DNA from: Kalmusia sp. IMI 367209
Lineage: Eukaryota; Ascomycota; Dothideomycetes; Pleosporales; Didymosphaeriaceae
DNA length: 64,000 bases
Reading direction: 5' to 3'
Assembly: GCA_027946365.1 (NCBI GenBank)
Contig: JAPEUQ010000007.1
Span: forward strand, 1,364,001-1,428,000
In this document: in pieces, positions 32,820 to 44,165 of the stretch
How the letters are laid out: each line of letters opens with the position of its first letter
How positions within the stretch are numbered: the first letter of the stretch is position 1
Translations under genes and position numbers: made by a program
Notes under the pieces: generated by a model
Told to the model about the DNA's origin: nothing
Database searches by the model: none
The model's input: only the letters and a program-made list of their open reading frames with translations

Positions 32820-35767
32820 ATGGGTTGGCCATTGTCACACATCTACTGGCTTTGGCTCAAGCATGGCTTCACGGAACTACAATACCTTGATATTCTCATT
32901 CGAAAATTCTTTGGTTTGGGCGAATTATGCTGCTTCCACCAGGGTTTGCTTCACCATCTCTCGTCGTCTTCGTCATGGCCATCGGATGTACGTAAAACCC
33001 CTTCTGCAGCTGCCCAGTCGGCCTGCTTACTCTTAATTAGAGATGGCTTTCTTCGTTCTTTGTGTCTGGCCCTAGTGACGAAGATGCTCGAGAGATCCCC
33101 GTACAGCATCCTGATATACTTGGCTTTCTGACCGGTAGCGTTGCTCGTCGTCTATTTGGATGCCGTCGTTGACCATTCCTTGCGCATTCGCATCGCTGAT
33201 ATTCATTAATACTACGTTGGGATCTTTCGCTAACGGTACGTGCAGAACACCCCATTTTGAGCGTAGAAGAAGAGGCATCGGCTAATGTTGATGCTTTGGT
33301 TAGCGATGCCGTAAACGATCATCAGGGTACAAGCACGCCTTTGATCAGCCACATCTTGGATCAACCCCGGCGCGCAACGCCCACGGTCCCCCCCGGATTC
33401 TCAGCCCCAGTAGGACTGAGGGGCATAGCGAGTGATCAACCCAGCCGCCCGGCATCGCGTAATGCTGTTGCAGTACCTCCCGCTGTTCCTATAATTCCTG
33501 CTACTCCTGCTCGGCCTGCTACACCTATATCCAAGAAGACCAAGCAAGAGACCCCAAAAACCGAAATTAGTGCCACCAAAGCACCAGTGGAGGAGACATT
33601 AGCATCAACAACAGCTCCGACTACACCTGCTAAAGCTACCCAGAAAGCGAGCCTGTCCAAGACCCATGTTACAGAGACTTCGAAGAAGATTGCTGAGGTG
33701 CCGACGGTGGTACCAAAAGATAGCAAAGCACCACCTCCATCACCGACGAAGGCGACTCCTAAGAACAAGGCGACGAATAAGAAGGGCCAGGTTGCGACCG
33801 AGCTGGCTCCTCAGAAGGAGATCAAAGCTCCTATTCCAGCGACGCCTTCGTCGTCGAAACGCCAACCCCCTGGCAAGCTTGACATATCTGCTGCTACCAA
33901 AATACACGAGCATGATGCGCAATTTGAAGCAAGCCTAAATAAGCAGGATGCCCCACCCAAGTCTGTTCATAGCGTTTCAGTGACAACATCCACTTCTGTT
34001 CCTGCAAGTCCAGCTACCATCTCCACTGGCTCGCCCATCAAGAAACCTATCGGAGCCAAAACCCTTCGGGTCGTAGCGACTCCTAAGACCGAGAGCCCAC
34101 CTCAACTGCCTCCATTGTCTTCTACTGCTTTGCCCCACGTTTCTACAGTCGAGAAATTACGCTCTAGGCAAGCAAGTATTGCTTCGATTAATCAACCAGG
34201 CACGCCAGCGAGCGAACTGATTTCTGATACTGCCTCGTTTACGTCAACGTCAATCTCGCGAGCAAACTCTCCTCCACTGATAGGCGGCAAGGTCGGAAGC
34301 GCTCTTGTCAGGAAGAAAACCAAATCGCAAGCAAAGAAAGAGCGCCAGGAAAGGGCCCGGCAAGCAGAAGAAGAGCGCGCTGTAGAAGAGCATACACATG
34401 AGTCTGAAATTGTCCAAGCTCCCATAGTTGGACGTAAGAAGAAAAACAAGAAGCCTGCAAGCAATCCCAAACCGCCAGCGCCACCTGCGAAGATCCAGCC
34501 TGAACCTCAAAAGCCTGTTCACAAAGAGGATGATGATACGGAGGAGCAGATCGAAAGAAAGGAAACACCACCAGCAGCTGTCAAACCTGCACCTGCCGTT
34601 AGGCCCTCTGTTCCTTCGCCTCGACCAGAGTCAGTCGCTGACTCGGATATGTCCAAAGAAAGGCGCGATCCTACTGCGCAGTCCATCCTCGCGGATCTTC
34701 AGAAGACAGGCGAATTAGTCGCGTCTACCCTAGAGTTTTTCAAGCCATTGTCATCGTCCCTTGCTCATGCGTCGCGGGGCGTACAGAATAGCGGTGGCCC
34801 TGTTGGCCCTCCTGATCTCAAGATTCATTTCACGGAAGCCGATCTGGAGGCTCTCACAAAGAAGCAATCCGTGCGTCTCACTGGTCACGATGGAACTTCG
34901 GATTCTAGAACATTGATAACGCCGCAAGGCAAGTTCTTCTGGGGCCTGACCCATGAGTTAGAGGAGAAAGCTTTGGAGCTAGAGAAGCATATCGACGAGC
35001 TGAAAGGTGCCGCACGCTTCCATCCGAGAAAGCACGCTGCGCAAAATACGGCTTCCCAGGGCCAGCCAAACCTCCCAGCTTTAGCCACAGCGCTGAAGGA
35101 AGCAGGCGCCAAGCTGAGCAAAAGTACCGCTCAAGAAATTTCTAAACTCGACTCTCCTTCTTTACCACTACCTCCAGTCCAGGCATCCGGTGATCTTCTC
35201 ACTCCCCAAGGAGTCCAGCAACCACAGACACCCGCGGACGCAGGTGTTTACCTAAATCAATTCGTCCTCCCGAACACAGACAACCCGCCACCGAACGCCC
35301 CGCGTCCGGAGATGGCTGCTGTTGGTGGTCTCCCCGGTGCTGGCACGGCAAATATCTCCGTCAATGCGAACAAGCTTGCCAAAGCCGCTAAAGCTGTTGC
35401 CGAAGGTGGAGCTGTTGGCCGGGAACTTGAAGGCATCGGTGCCATTACTGCAGACCTCCTCGGCGGTGTATTCGTGCAGAACCTGGAGGCGCTTGTTGGT
35501 GCAGACCTTGGGGTTTCGTCCGCCAATCAGGACATCGGTCTGGACAGTCATGGGGGACTAGATGTTCAGGAACTGTTCAGCTCAATCCAAGCTGATCATC
35601 CGGGTCTCTTTGGTGGTTTCTCGGGCAGAAGGGGGAGACGCAGTGTGCTGAGTGTGGAGGAGGCGGAGCAGGCAATGCTGGCAGCCAAGAAGGATCATGA
35701 GGCGTTGGAAAAGAAATTCAGTGCGCTATCTAAGAGGAATAGGAAAATGGTTAACGCGGGGAGGTAG
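32820..35767 (+). CDS. long disordered protein directly behind NOT4, function unknown
   Basis: Proposed exons are 32820-32987, 33041-33134 and 33246-35767 (927 aa). Exon 3 is solid: an open frame of 840 codons with biased composition. It has no in-frame ATG until about residue 450 of that exon, so upstream exons must exist. The two I propose keep phase (GTACGT...TTAATTAG, then GTAGCG...GTGCAG) but exon 1 has odd Leu/His/Cys-rich composition and may be wrong. Features: a Pro/Thr/Ser/Lys-rich half, LISHILDQPRRATPTVPPGF near the start, a KKTKSQAKKERQERARQAEE helix, a conserved-looking block QSILADLQKTGELVASTLEF, LTHELEEKALELEKHIDEL, and a basic C-terminal coiled coil (SVLSVEEAEQAMLAAKKDHE). From memory this resembles the C-terminal half of long Not4 annotations, but I could not verify it. 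Confidence 0.55.
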
Positions 35768-36006
35768 ATGATGAGGAGGGTATGCATGAGGAGAGATATG
35801 AGCATTTAGCTAATCACAACAGAGGCTGAATGAGTTGATGCTGTCGGTCTCGTTAGCGATATGCATAGGACGATATAGTTGTATGAGTATCATTTTACAG
35901 TTGTAACATAGCGAGTATTAGTTAGGTAGGATACGAATGTATGAGTGCATAAGTATATGATCCCAGCGGCATAATCCTCTCAATGCCCGCCCTATGTCTA
36001 CTCCAT

Positions 36007-36948
36007 CTAAGCACCCTTGCTTCTTACAGGAATATCTTTAATCAGCCTCGCCTTCACCTCCTTTATCCGTCTCTTCAGCCCCTGTACGTCTTCCTCTGCC
36101 TCGGTCTCTACCTTACTATCCTCCGCCTCTTTTTCGTTCTTTACATTCTTAATCAACGACCAGATCACACCTTCTACATCTCTTGCTTCCATATTTCCCT
36201 TCTCCTCTCCATTTCGGTCCTTGAGAGCCACCAGCAGCATCCTCCGAATAGGCAGCGCGTGCCCCACAGTCATCTCACTCAACAAGACCAGCAATGGCAA
36301 CACCTTTGGCTCCACATTTCCCGCCGACATCATATCGATTGGAAACTTGAATAAAGCACCAATCTTCGCACCCCAATTTTCTTCGATGACTCGCTTGCAG
36401 TCGCTGGCGGAGGGAGTGTTGGTCGCCATGGAGAGGATCCCCAGCTCTGAGATAACAGCTGCAATGCGCAGGGTAACGTAGATCCTAGTAGGACCTGAGG
36501 GTGGTAAATTCAGACGGTCGGCAGTGCGTAGCTCGGTCATACGCTTGTACCTCTCGGCGCGGGTCTGTTCCTATAACATCATCCTGGTTAGACTATGCTC
36601 ACTTGTAGTGCTCAGACATCCCTGGGCTAAGGATTGTACTCACATCCCATTTCTCTGTAGTTCGTAATGCCGCGTGGCGCTCTCCTGCTCCTTTAACGCG
36701 ATACTTCTTTTTCTTCCCCTTAAGAAACTCGGTCTCGACACTCTTCCGCTTCTGCTAAGGTAGCTTGGTTAGATTCTGCTTTCTTTGTGACTCTTAGACA
36801 TTACTGAGATACGGAGAGCTATACTTACAGCCTCAGTCACAAGCTCCTTGAGCATGACCACCTCAAACTGAGGCGGTATGACAAGAGCTGGTGGTGGCAG
36901 CATGGCGCCGCTGGTGGCGAGAGGGGTGTACGCGATGAAATTGGACAT
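36007..36948 (-). CDS. conserved-looking 263-aa protein, function unknown
   Basis: Three exons: 36948-36829, 36751-36644 and 36570-36007, giving 263 aa. All junctions are GT-AG and phase 0 (GTAAGT, GTGAGT). The N-terminus SNFIAYTPLATSGAMLPPPA precedes a very basic stretch (TEFLKGKKKKYRVKGAGERH), then a mostly helical domain with LPPSGPTRIYVTLRIAAVIS, SDCKRVIEENWGAKIGALF, KVLPLLVLLSEMTVGHALPI. The tail is highly charged (EAEDSKVETEAEEDVQGLKR). No membrane segment or signal peptide. The even exon phases and consistent helical pattern argue for a real gene. I do not recognise the family. Confidence 0.75.
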
Positions 36949-37792
36949 TGTGGTGTAGGGCGCTTATATGCGTGAGGTTGAAATTTGTGAAGAGAGTTAT
37001 GTGGAGGTGTAGTTTGCTGCTATGTGGAGAATCAGAGCTGTTGTATAAAGAAGAGGAAGGAGGACGTCTTTCAGATGTGGTGGTGAAGTGAAAACCGCAC
37101 GAACAAGGACCTTGCAAATGCAGCCCGGAGCACGCGACCAAATTGACCCCACAGTGAATCAGGCTTGATTGTAAGGTGTCCTAACAAGTTTGGTTGTGTA
37201 TACTCGTGCTGAGTTCACCACGATTAGTACACGAGTACCTGAACTTCTTAAGTGACATGATTAAATTGTAATCGCAGTATTGCATAGCAAGGGTATTAAA
37301 TAGTAGACAGATAGACACCAAATTACATATACATTAATCCATAAACTTCTATACATATTGCTTCTGTTATTGTATTACAGCGACTGCGTTGCATAGTGAA
37401 TTGAAAGCTAGGGTTGCCTTACGAAGCTCCTATGCCGTCTGTTCATCCTGCGGTGAGTGCACGAAATCTTGATTCGAAAATTTAACACATACTTTACATG
37501 TTCTGGATCTCGAAGACTGATTTTTACACGATTGTGTACGTTAATACTACTAACCGTTGGCATCAGAAAGAGCAATATCACGTGACCCGCACAGACCATG
37601 CGCTTGATTGGCAGGCACCCACTTTACCATCTGGATATCCGACAACGCATCACTATGACAATGAGCGACCATAGATTTTCGAACACAAGTTGAGTGGGTT
37701 TAGCGCGCAATCAGTTGTGTGTGCTTATCGTGCTTCGCACGATACCCCAGCCTACGTCAATTTAAACCCATGCGCCGCATTTCTCGAGGTTT
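36949..37792. other. divergent intergenic region, no gene seen
   Basis: It holds promoters for the 263-aa gene (minus) and the CCCH gene (plus). AT-rich between about 37200 and 37600. Confidence 0.5.
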
Positions 37793-39692
37793 ATGGTTCC
37801 CCCACACTTTCCAGGCATTCAACCTAGCCTCAATAAAACAACCAGCAGAATGCTCGGCGATGCGAAGTTAAACTCTCTAGACACGCGTCTAGAGCAGTTC
37901 AAGCTCACGAATGCGACTAGCCAGCATGAACTACAGGTGTGCTTCAAAATCGTATTTTCGTCCCGCGCTCCACACTCATATGCTACCAGAAACTTCTCAA
38001 GGAATACAGCCAACTATTAGATGATTACAAGTCGCTCAAAAGTTCTCCTGAGCTGAAGAGTAATGGTGTAACGATCGCGGGTTCAGCCGCGCCTACGAAG
38101 CCCCGCAATTCCTATGTCTTCGTCTTAGTCGATGGCAACGGCTACATCGTAAATTACTGTCCCATGAAACCGTGGGGAAAATGCTAACATGCTCTTCCCA
38201 GTTTAATGACGAGCTCATCAAAGAGAAAGAAGAGGGCGGCATGCGCGCAGCGCGTATGCTCAACGATGTCGTGGAGAAATATCTTTTAGAATTTCCGCAG
38301 ACTAAGAGCTTGCGTACAGTCGTGCGCATTTATGCGGACTTTACCAACTTATCGAAGCAGCTTGCTAAGAACAAGTTGATTGGAATGGAGAAGCGGTAGA
38401 AAAGTCCCATTTCCTTTGTCTTCTTCAGATGCTGATAGATGCGTAGGTCATTAGCGCCATTTGCGGCGGGGTTCACAAGAGCAATCAGTCATTTTGATTT
38501 CATAGATGCGTTGGATGAGGAGGGTACGAGGTTCAAGGTCCGAGGTGAGTGTTTTGGAGCAGTACCATGAGCAGTCATGAGGCTAACGCGTCAACTTAGA
38601 GAGCTTTAAGATGGCTGCCGAGGATAGTGCTTGCCATCATATCCTCTTTGCTGGTTGTCATGACACGAGCTATCTTCCCCAGCTCGTTCCATACAACGGT
38701 CACCAGAATAAGCTTACACTTGTACAAGGCGCTGGCTTCGAAACCGACTTCTACCAAATAGGGTTAAATGTCGCCCAATTCCCGACTGTCTTTCGATGGT
38801 CGGAATTAGCTTTATCTACATCTGCTACTAAAGGACCAGCAGCCAATACGACAGCACAATTGGCTTCTCATTCTAAGGTTCCGACATCCGCATATTATGT
38901 TTCGAAGCAATCACCTCTAGAGTTAGATAGCTGGCGTAGCAATCCGATCAGTCCCGATGGTATCGCATACGATACGAATGGTGTCATCAACAACATCCCA
39001 GATTTCACTTCAGATAGTTTACCTACTTCAAATCAGGCGGGCAAGAAGACTAAAGTATGCAAGTACTTCCAGAAGGTATGCTCCACTCACTTCTACTTTC
39101 ATGTTGTCAATCTAAATGAAGGCAGGGTTTCTGCCGCTACGGCAACAAATGTAACTTCATCCACGCCTCTGACACCCTCATCCCATCCAGCCAAGCCTCC
39201 TCCGCAAATCTCGATCGCAACGTTTCCTCCCACCTTCCGACCTCCATCCCTGTCGGCTTCATTCCCCTCAACAAAGATGACCACCGCATCGACACCTACG
39301 TCCGTCCGCCTACCGCTGAAGAATGGCTCATCTATAACGCGCGGTTCCATAAGCAGAAACCTTGTAATACTCACCACCTCGCCGGCACGTGCACAAATTT
39401 CAATTGCCCCTTCGACCATCACCCGCTCGAAGTTGAGTCTCAGCATTGTCTAGAGTACGTGCTGAAGTGTAGTCCATGTCCACGGAAGGGCGCGTGTAGG
39501 GATAGGGATTGCTTTCATGGCCATCTCTGCCAGAAGGATGGGTGTACGGGGCAGATCAAGGGGTGCAAGATGAAGGGGGACTTGCATGCTGTGGATCCAA
39601 AGTTGGCAAGTATGGTGCCGGCGGTGGTGGAGGACGAGTCGGTCCATGGGGATCTTATAAGTGTCGGCACAGATTATACAGATGCATGGTAG
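37793..39692 (+). CDS. CCCH zinc-finger protein with N-terminal DUF7923-like domain
   Basis: Six exons: 37793-37936, 37990-38148, 38202-38395, 38447-38544, 38600-39075 and 39126-39692, giving 545 aa. A short helical N-terminus (QFKLTNATSQHELQKLLKEY) precedes an alpha/beta domain: FVLVDGNGYIFNDELIKEKE, then VVRIYADFTNLSKQL, and HHILFAGCHDTSYLPQLVPY. This pattern, Rossmann/NYN-like, is the fungal domain now named DUF7923. The C-terminal third has CCCH fingers: CKYFQKGFCRYGNKCNFIH (spanning the last intron), CNTHHLAGTCTNFNCPFDH, and a Cys-rich CSPCPRKGACRDRDCFHGH. Likely RNA-binding; targets unknown. Without the splice at 39076-39125 the first finger is broken. The start could also be the ATG at 37850. 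Confidence 0.82.
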
Positions 39693-40179
39693 ATGATGGT
39701 CAATGCAAAAATGCTGGCGAAATTGCGAATGCTATGGAAAAAGGTTTTTTCGTCGGAACTAAGTATGTAATTGCGACAGTACAGAAGAGGTTAAGCAATA
39801 ATATAGACAGCCAGACTCATTAGGTCATTATTCATTTACACCTTCTTCCCTTTGAACCTATTGCTGATCGCCTGGTGAAAACAGGTACAAACGTATTGTG
39901 GCCCGCAGTATATATGTTGTAAGGGTATATATATCGATATGTCAGAACGCTTGGCGCACTACGTACTAAATTACCTCAAAACTATATAGGCGAGGCCTTC
40001 CAGGATTATGTCAAGCACATGTCACTAATATAATGTGCTGCCTGGAAAACCTCGTATTAAGCTTCTCTAGGATGCACAATCAAGCCCATGAGATCTTCCA
40101 AGGCTTAAATTAAAGGGGAATCTGGCGAATTTCACCATATCTGCAGCTGATAATAGGCCTCCCTCCATTGTAGACTCAT
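39693..40179. other. convergent intergenic region
   Basis: AT-rich 3' UTR space of two convergent genes, with TATATA runs near 39920. No gene seen. Confidence 0.5.
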
Positions 40180-41271
40180 TTAATTACTATAGAAATTACC
40201 AAACACCTTTCCCAAAAGATGCTCTCCATATGTGCTACCTCCATGCACCGCCTGCTTTCCACTCTTCTCCACGCACTTCATCAAAGGTCTAACAACCGCC
40301 TCGAAATTCGGCTCAAAGAAGAACGGCACGGACACTCGGAACCCCTCCCCATGGTGGATGACTCGATGCCTCGTGCTCTGCCAAAGCCCGTTTGTCCACC
40401 GCTCGATCATATCGCCGATGTTGACCACAAAGGCGCCAGGAATAGGGTCTGCATTGAGCCATGTAGTTCCATCTTTGAGCAGGACCTGGAGCGCTCCGGG
40501 GGTAGGGTCGGCAAGGAGGAGGGTAACGCAACCATAGTCCGTGTGTTCGCCGCACGAAAGCTCTGTTATATCGGCATCGGAACTGAGTGGCGTAGCGAGC
40601 TTTGGGTAGCCAATCAGACGCATGACCCAGAAGCTCCTGTCAGTATTGTGAACGAAGATGTCAGAATCTTCTATTTGTGGAGTTGGAGGAATATTAGGGT
40701 CTGGCAATGGAAGATCGAGTGCTTGGCCCATGGCGCGGACGAGCGCCGAACCAACACTCTGCAGCTGGTCAATGTACTCCAGATACACATTTTTTAATTC
40801 CTCAGGTTCACTGGGCCATAAATTCGGCCCTTGAAGCGTGCTCCATGTCCCTGTTCCACCACTACCCTCTTCTCTTGGTGCGTGATCCCACTCCCGGTAG
40901 AGATCAATCGCTTCGTGCATATCTCTCTTTCCCTGCGTGACGTTTTCGCCTATTCCTTGATATCCTCTTGCGCCATCGCCGCCTTCAGGGTCGCCGGCAT
41001 CGCGTCTCTTGATCTTGTTCTTTTCCTCAGGTGGCAAAGCAAAGAATTGTCGTGCAAGAGCAATAATCTCTTCGAGCCTAGCTTTGGGAATGCCGTGTCC
41101 GGTGAGATAAAAGAAGCCAAATTCGGTACATGCGCGATCTATGGAAGCTGCTGTTTGTTGGCGAGCTTCTGGAGTCGACGATGTATCCAGGAAGGGAGAG
41201 ATGTCGATGATAGGAAGGGACTTGATTGTTTGCGAAGTACTGCCGACGGGTTGGTGTGGAATGGTCGCCAT
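40180..41271 (-). CDS. 2-oxoglutarate/Fe(II)-dependent dioxygenase
   Basis: Single exon, 363 aa, starting at the ATG 41271 (MATIPHQPVGS). An open extension to 41316 has no ATG. The N-terminal DIOX_N domain shows LPIIDISPFLD, ACTEFGFFYLTGHGIP and ARGYQGIGENV. The C-terminal 2OG-FeII domain has the iron triad H243-x-D245 (CGEHTDYGCVTLLL) and H302 (STRHRVIHHGE), plus the 2-oxoglutarate-binding R312-x-S314 (GFRVSVPFFFEP). So it should be catalytically competent. It belongs to the isopenicillin-N-synthase / gibberellin-oxidase-like superfamily, which hydroxylates or desaturates small molecules. No biosynthetic cluster surrounds it, so the substrate is unknown. Confidence 0.9.
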   Translation of the reverse strand: MATIPHQPVGSTSQTIKSLPIIDISPFLDTSSTPEARQQTAASIDRACTEFGFFYLTGHGIPKARLEEIIALARQFFALPPEEKNKIKRRDAGDPEGGDGARGYQGIGENVTQGKRDMHEAIDLYREWDHAPREEGSGGTGTWSTLQGPNLWPSEPEELKNVYLEYIDQLQSVGSALVRAMGQALDLPLPDPNIPPTPQIEDSDIFVHNTDRSFWVMRLIGYPKLATPLSSDADITELSCGEHTDYGCVTLLLADPTPGALQVLLKDGTTWLNADPIPGAFVVNIGDMIERWTNGLWQSTRHRVIHHGEGFRVSVPFFFEPNFEAVVRPLMKCVEKSGKQAVHGGSTYGEHLLGKVFGNFYSN

Positions 41272-42158
41272 TGTAATTCTGATGTATTTCCAAGCTCCTA
41301 TCTTACCAACTATCAACTATGATGTTCAGAGTCGACAGAGGACCGTTCTACTTGTTCGTAACAGTAGGGCTTTACGACGCGGGTTGCCAAGTCCACTTTT
41401 GCTAGGCTCGAACTGGCTAAGTCTCGCTTACCTGGTAATGCTCGACTGCAGATATGCTAGGGCGTGCCTTATGCACAGAGCTAGTATACTCTTGTGCTAG
41501 CATTCTCATTTTGGGAAACAGTGCATGCATACAGTTCTAAGCTGCCTCGGTCAATTTTGCGGAATCTTACTACGGGGTCATGGGTCTACTGTTGCACAAG
41601 TATGTCCATCCCCACATCCTAGCCTGGTTATACTAATTCGGGCCCTGACACTTATCTAGCCTTGCAGCGTGGTATAGCCTGGAAGATCCTCCATTGCTTG
41701 GAAGGATCTATCTACAATATATTGTCCCTCAGAGCGACAAGCTAGAGATTAGTATGCAGCACAACGAAATAAATTAGCATAGCGGGGAAGTCACTCTTTG
41801 CAAAATGTGGTCGTTCTAGGATCGGCGTGTTGTCTATATAACATGTATTGATTGAAGAGACGAGGCCGGATGAGATTCTTTTAGATGGATATATAGGTAA
41901 TGACTCTAGTCGTTGCACTATCAGCATTTTATTTCTTTGCCAGAAAAATGCATCGCTACGAAGGCAGACAGGCGCAGTTTTTCTTCATTATAGCCTCTCA
42001 ATTCGTGGTATTCTATTCGAGTCTTTACACGCTAAGATGCCTGTCGCTTTCGATCGCCAAAGCGAATCTGGACTGACTGATTTACTAACTGGCAAATGCT
42101 AAAGCTAATGTTGGCCAACGATGTGAACCATGTGGTATCATGCAATTCCAAAGGCTCT
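41272..42158. other. intergenic, no gene seen
   Basis: Promoter region of the dioxygenase and 3' UTR of the GMPPA-like gene. No coherent coding frame. Confidence 0.5.
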
Positions 42159-43783
42159 TTACATAATGACTTCGTTCGAAACATCCTGTTTCCTACATTA
42201 GCAAACGATTCAGAAGACGAGGCTAGGTACTCTTACCCTCTTCAACTCCTTGTAAGGCAGGCACACGCAGTTCTGCACGCGCACCTCGTCACCTACACCA
42301 CACTCCTTACCAAGAATAGTGATGCTCTGCACCTTGACACCATTCTTGACAATGCTCGTGCTATGGCTGGTGATTGGGGTAGGCGTACCCTCGACGCGGG
42401 CCCAAGCACCAATTTTGCTGTGCCAGCCAACGATGGCATACATGACGCAAGCATCGTGCTTGATTTCAGAGTCCTCAAGGACAATTGTTTCTTTGACGCG
42501 GACACCGGCGCCGATGATAGAGCGGGCGCCAATGGAAACATTAGGGCCGATCTTGGCTGTGGGATCTACCTGTGCAGAGGGGTGGATGAAAACAGGCGGG
42601 ATTATGTTTGCAGACGGCTTGGCGAGCTCTTCTGAGCCAGTCTGGAAAGCCTTGGTGAGGTAGAGAGCATTGGCTGGGACAGCGGATCCAGCGGTCTTGA
42701 TCTGGCGCCAGAAATCCTTAGTCTCGAGGACGAAGAACTGCCTGCTGTCTGCAATGTCTGACAGCACATCTTGCTCTAGTCGGACAACAGTGTTCTCCTT
42801 GTCTTCATCGTCATCATCTTGGCCCTGGTAGAAGGATGATTCGAGGTTCTCGGAAGAGGGATATGACAGCAGCCGGGGTCGCTCGGTGCGCCGCTTGATG
42901 GCGCTACGAATAGCGGGGAAGATACATTCAGTCGCGAAGAGGTATACTCCGCAGTTGATCAAGTTGGAGATCTGTCCCTCCGGCTTCTCGACGTAATGGA
43001 GAACGCGCTTTGTGTGGGCATCCGACACGATGCAACCGAAGTTGTTGGCGGATTCAGTTGCAACTCGCGTACCCAACATGACTGCCTCGGCATCCTTGTC
43101 CTCGAACAGTTTGAGCATATCGTTGAGCGGGAACGACGAGCAGACGTCGGCATTTAGAACGAAGAACCTGTCCGGTTTGCCCTTCAGGATTACATCTCGG
43201 AAGTGGTATAGACCACCAGCGGTGCCCAATGCCTGATATTCTCGCAAGTATTTGACGCTCAGTTGCGGGAAGCTGTTGGAGATGGTGTTGATAAAAGGCT
43301 GGAAGACAGACTCCTCATAATAGCCGACGATGAAGACTTCCTTGATCTCGGGCACGTTCGTAATGGCGCGGAAGCAATGCTCGATGATTGGGTGGCCGGC
43401 GACGGGGAAGAGGGGCTGTTGGTGGGTTAGCGAGTATTCACGGCCCAGGTCAAATGAAGGCAATGTTTTCCAGAAACCACCACAATGAGGAAGATGACCA
43501 ATATCCTACTCTTGTATGAATTGAGGCTTTCCCTGATCTCCTCACACCACCTGATCTATTCTCAACCAACTTCCTCTTGCTTTCTCCCCGCTCTCATGAG
43601 CAGCTCGAATTTCCTAAACTTTTATTTCAATCACGTACAAGTCTAGCTTACCTTGGGCAATTCCATAGACAGAGGCCTGAACCTAGTTCCTCGGGAAGGT
43701 CCTCCAACCAGAATAACAGCTTTGGTCGAAGGTGCAGAGCCCCCCTTGGGCCTGCTTGCGAGAGACGGTGGTTGAAGGCTCAT
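42159..43783 (-). CDS. GMPPA: GDP-mannose pyrophosphorylase A-like protein (GMPPA)
   Basis: Three exons: 43783-43652, 43415-42237 and 42185-42159, giving 445 aa. The last exon encodes only DVSNEVIM. The N-terminal nucleotidyltransferase domain has KAVILVGGPSRGTRFRPLS (residues 21-39) and PKPLFPVAGHPIIEHC, then FFVLNADVCSSFPL, and EKPEGQISNLINCGVYLF. The C-terminal left-handed beta-helix shows hexapeptide repeats (IHPSAQVDPTAKIGPNVSIG and following). The inserted serine-arginine in GGPSRGTRFRPLS, versus the G-x-G-T-R-x-R-P-L-T of catalytic GMPPB enzymes, marks the A paralogue. In animals GMPPA is a regulatory partner that senses GDP-mannose. It likely modulates mannose supply for N-glycans, O-mannose and cell wall in the cytosol. 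Intron 1 is long (236 nt). Confidence 0.9.
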
Positions 43784-44165
43784 TTTCGCGGTGTGGATCG
43801 ATTCGTTGTAGAAGTGAGGCAGTGAAAAGTAGTGAGTCGGAAGAGAAGAGGACACGCAGTTGTTGTGGGGTGTTCTAGGCGCACAGCTGGAGGACCCTTG
43901 AAATTCAATAGCGCAAGAGAGCACCAGTCCCGCCGCCGCGTGGGCGGTGAGGGGGCTTGGCAAAGCCGTCATGAGCCGCAACTGGTCCCCACGACTCACA
44001 GCAATGCTCCCTTACATTGGAGATGAGGTTTTTTCTAGTGAGAATCACACATATCCGTATTCAGTTTCAATCAAGAATGTATTTGCGATTCCATCCCTTG
44101 GCTTCATGGTGGTATAGCACATGTATTATTACAGTCCTAGTATATATACAGAAGTTTCTATACAA
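43784..44165. other. intergenic, no gene seen
   Basis: Promoter of the GMPPA-like gene and 3' UTR of COQ5. No gene supported. Confidence 0.5.

Noticed and set aside
32698..33036. 112-codon frame after NOT4
   Set aside because: Out of frame with the splice-compatible path into the downstream protein; looks like 3' UTR.
36863..37141. 92-codon minus-strand frame upstream of the 263-aa gene
   Set aside because: It overlaps the start of exon 1 in another frame and has low-complexity His/Ser content.
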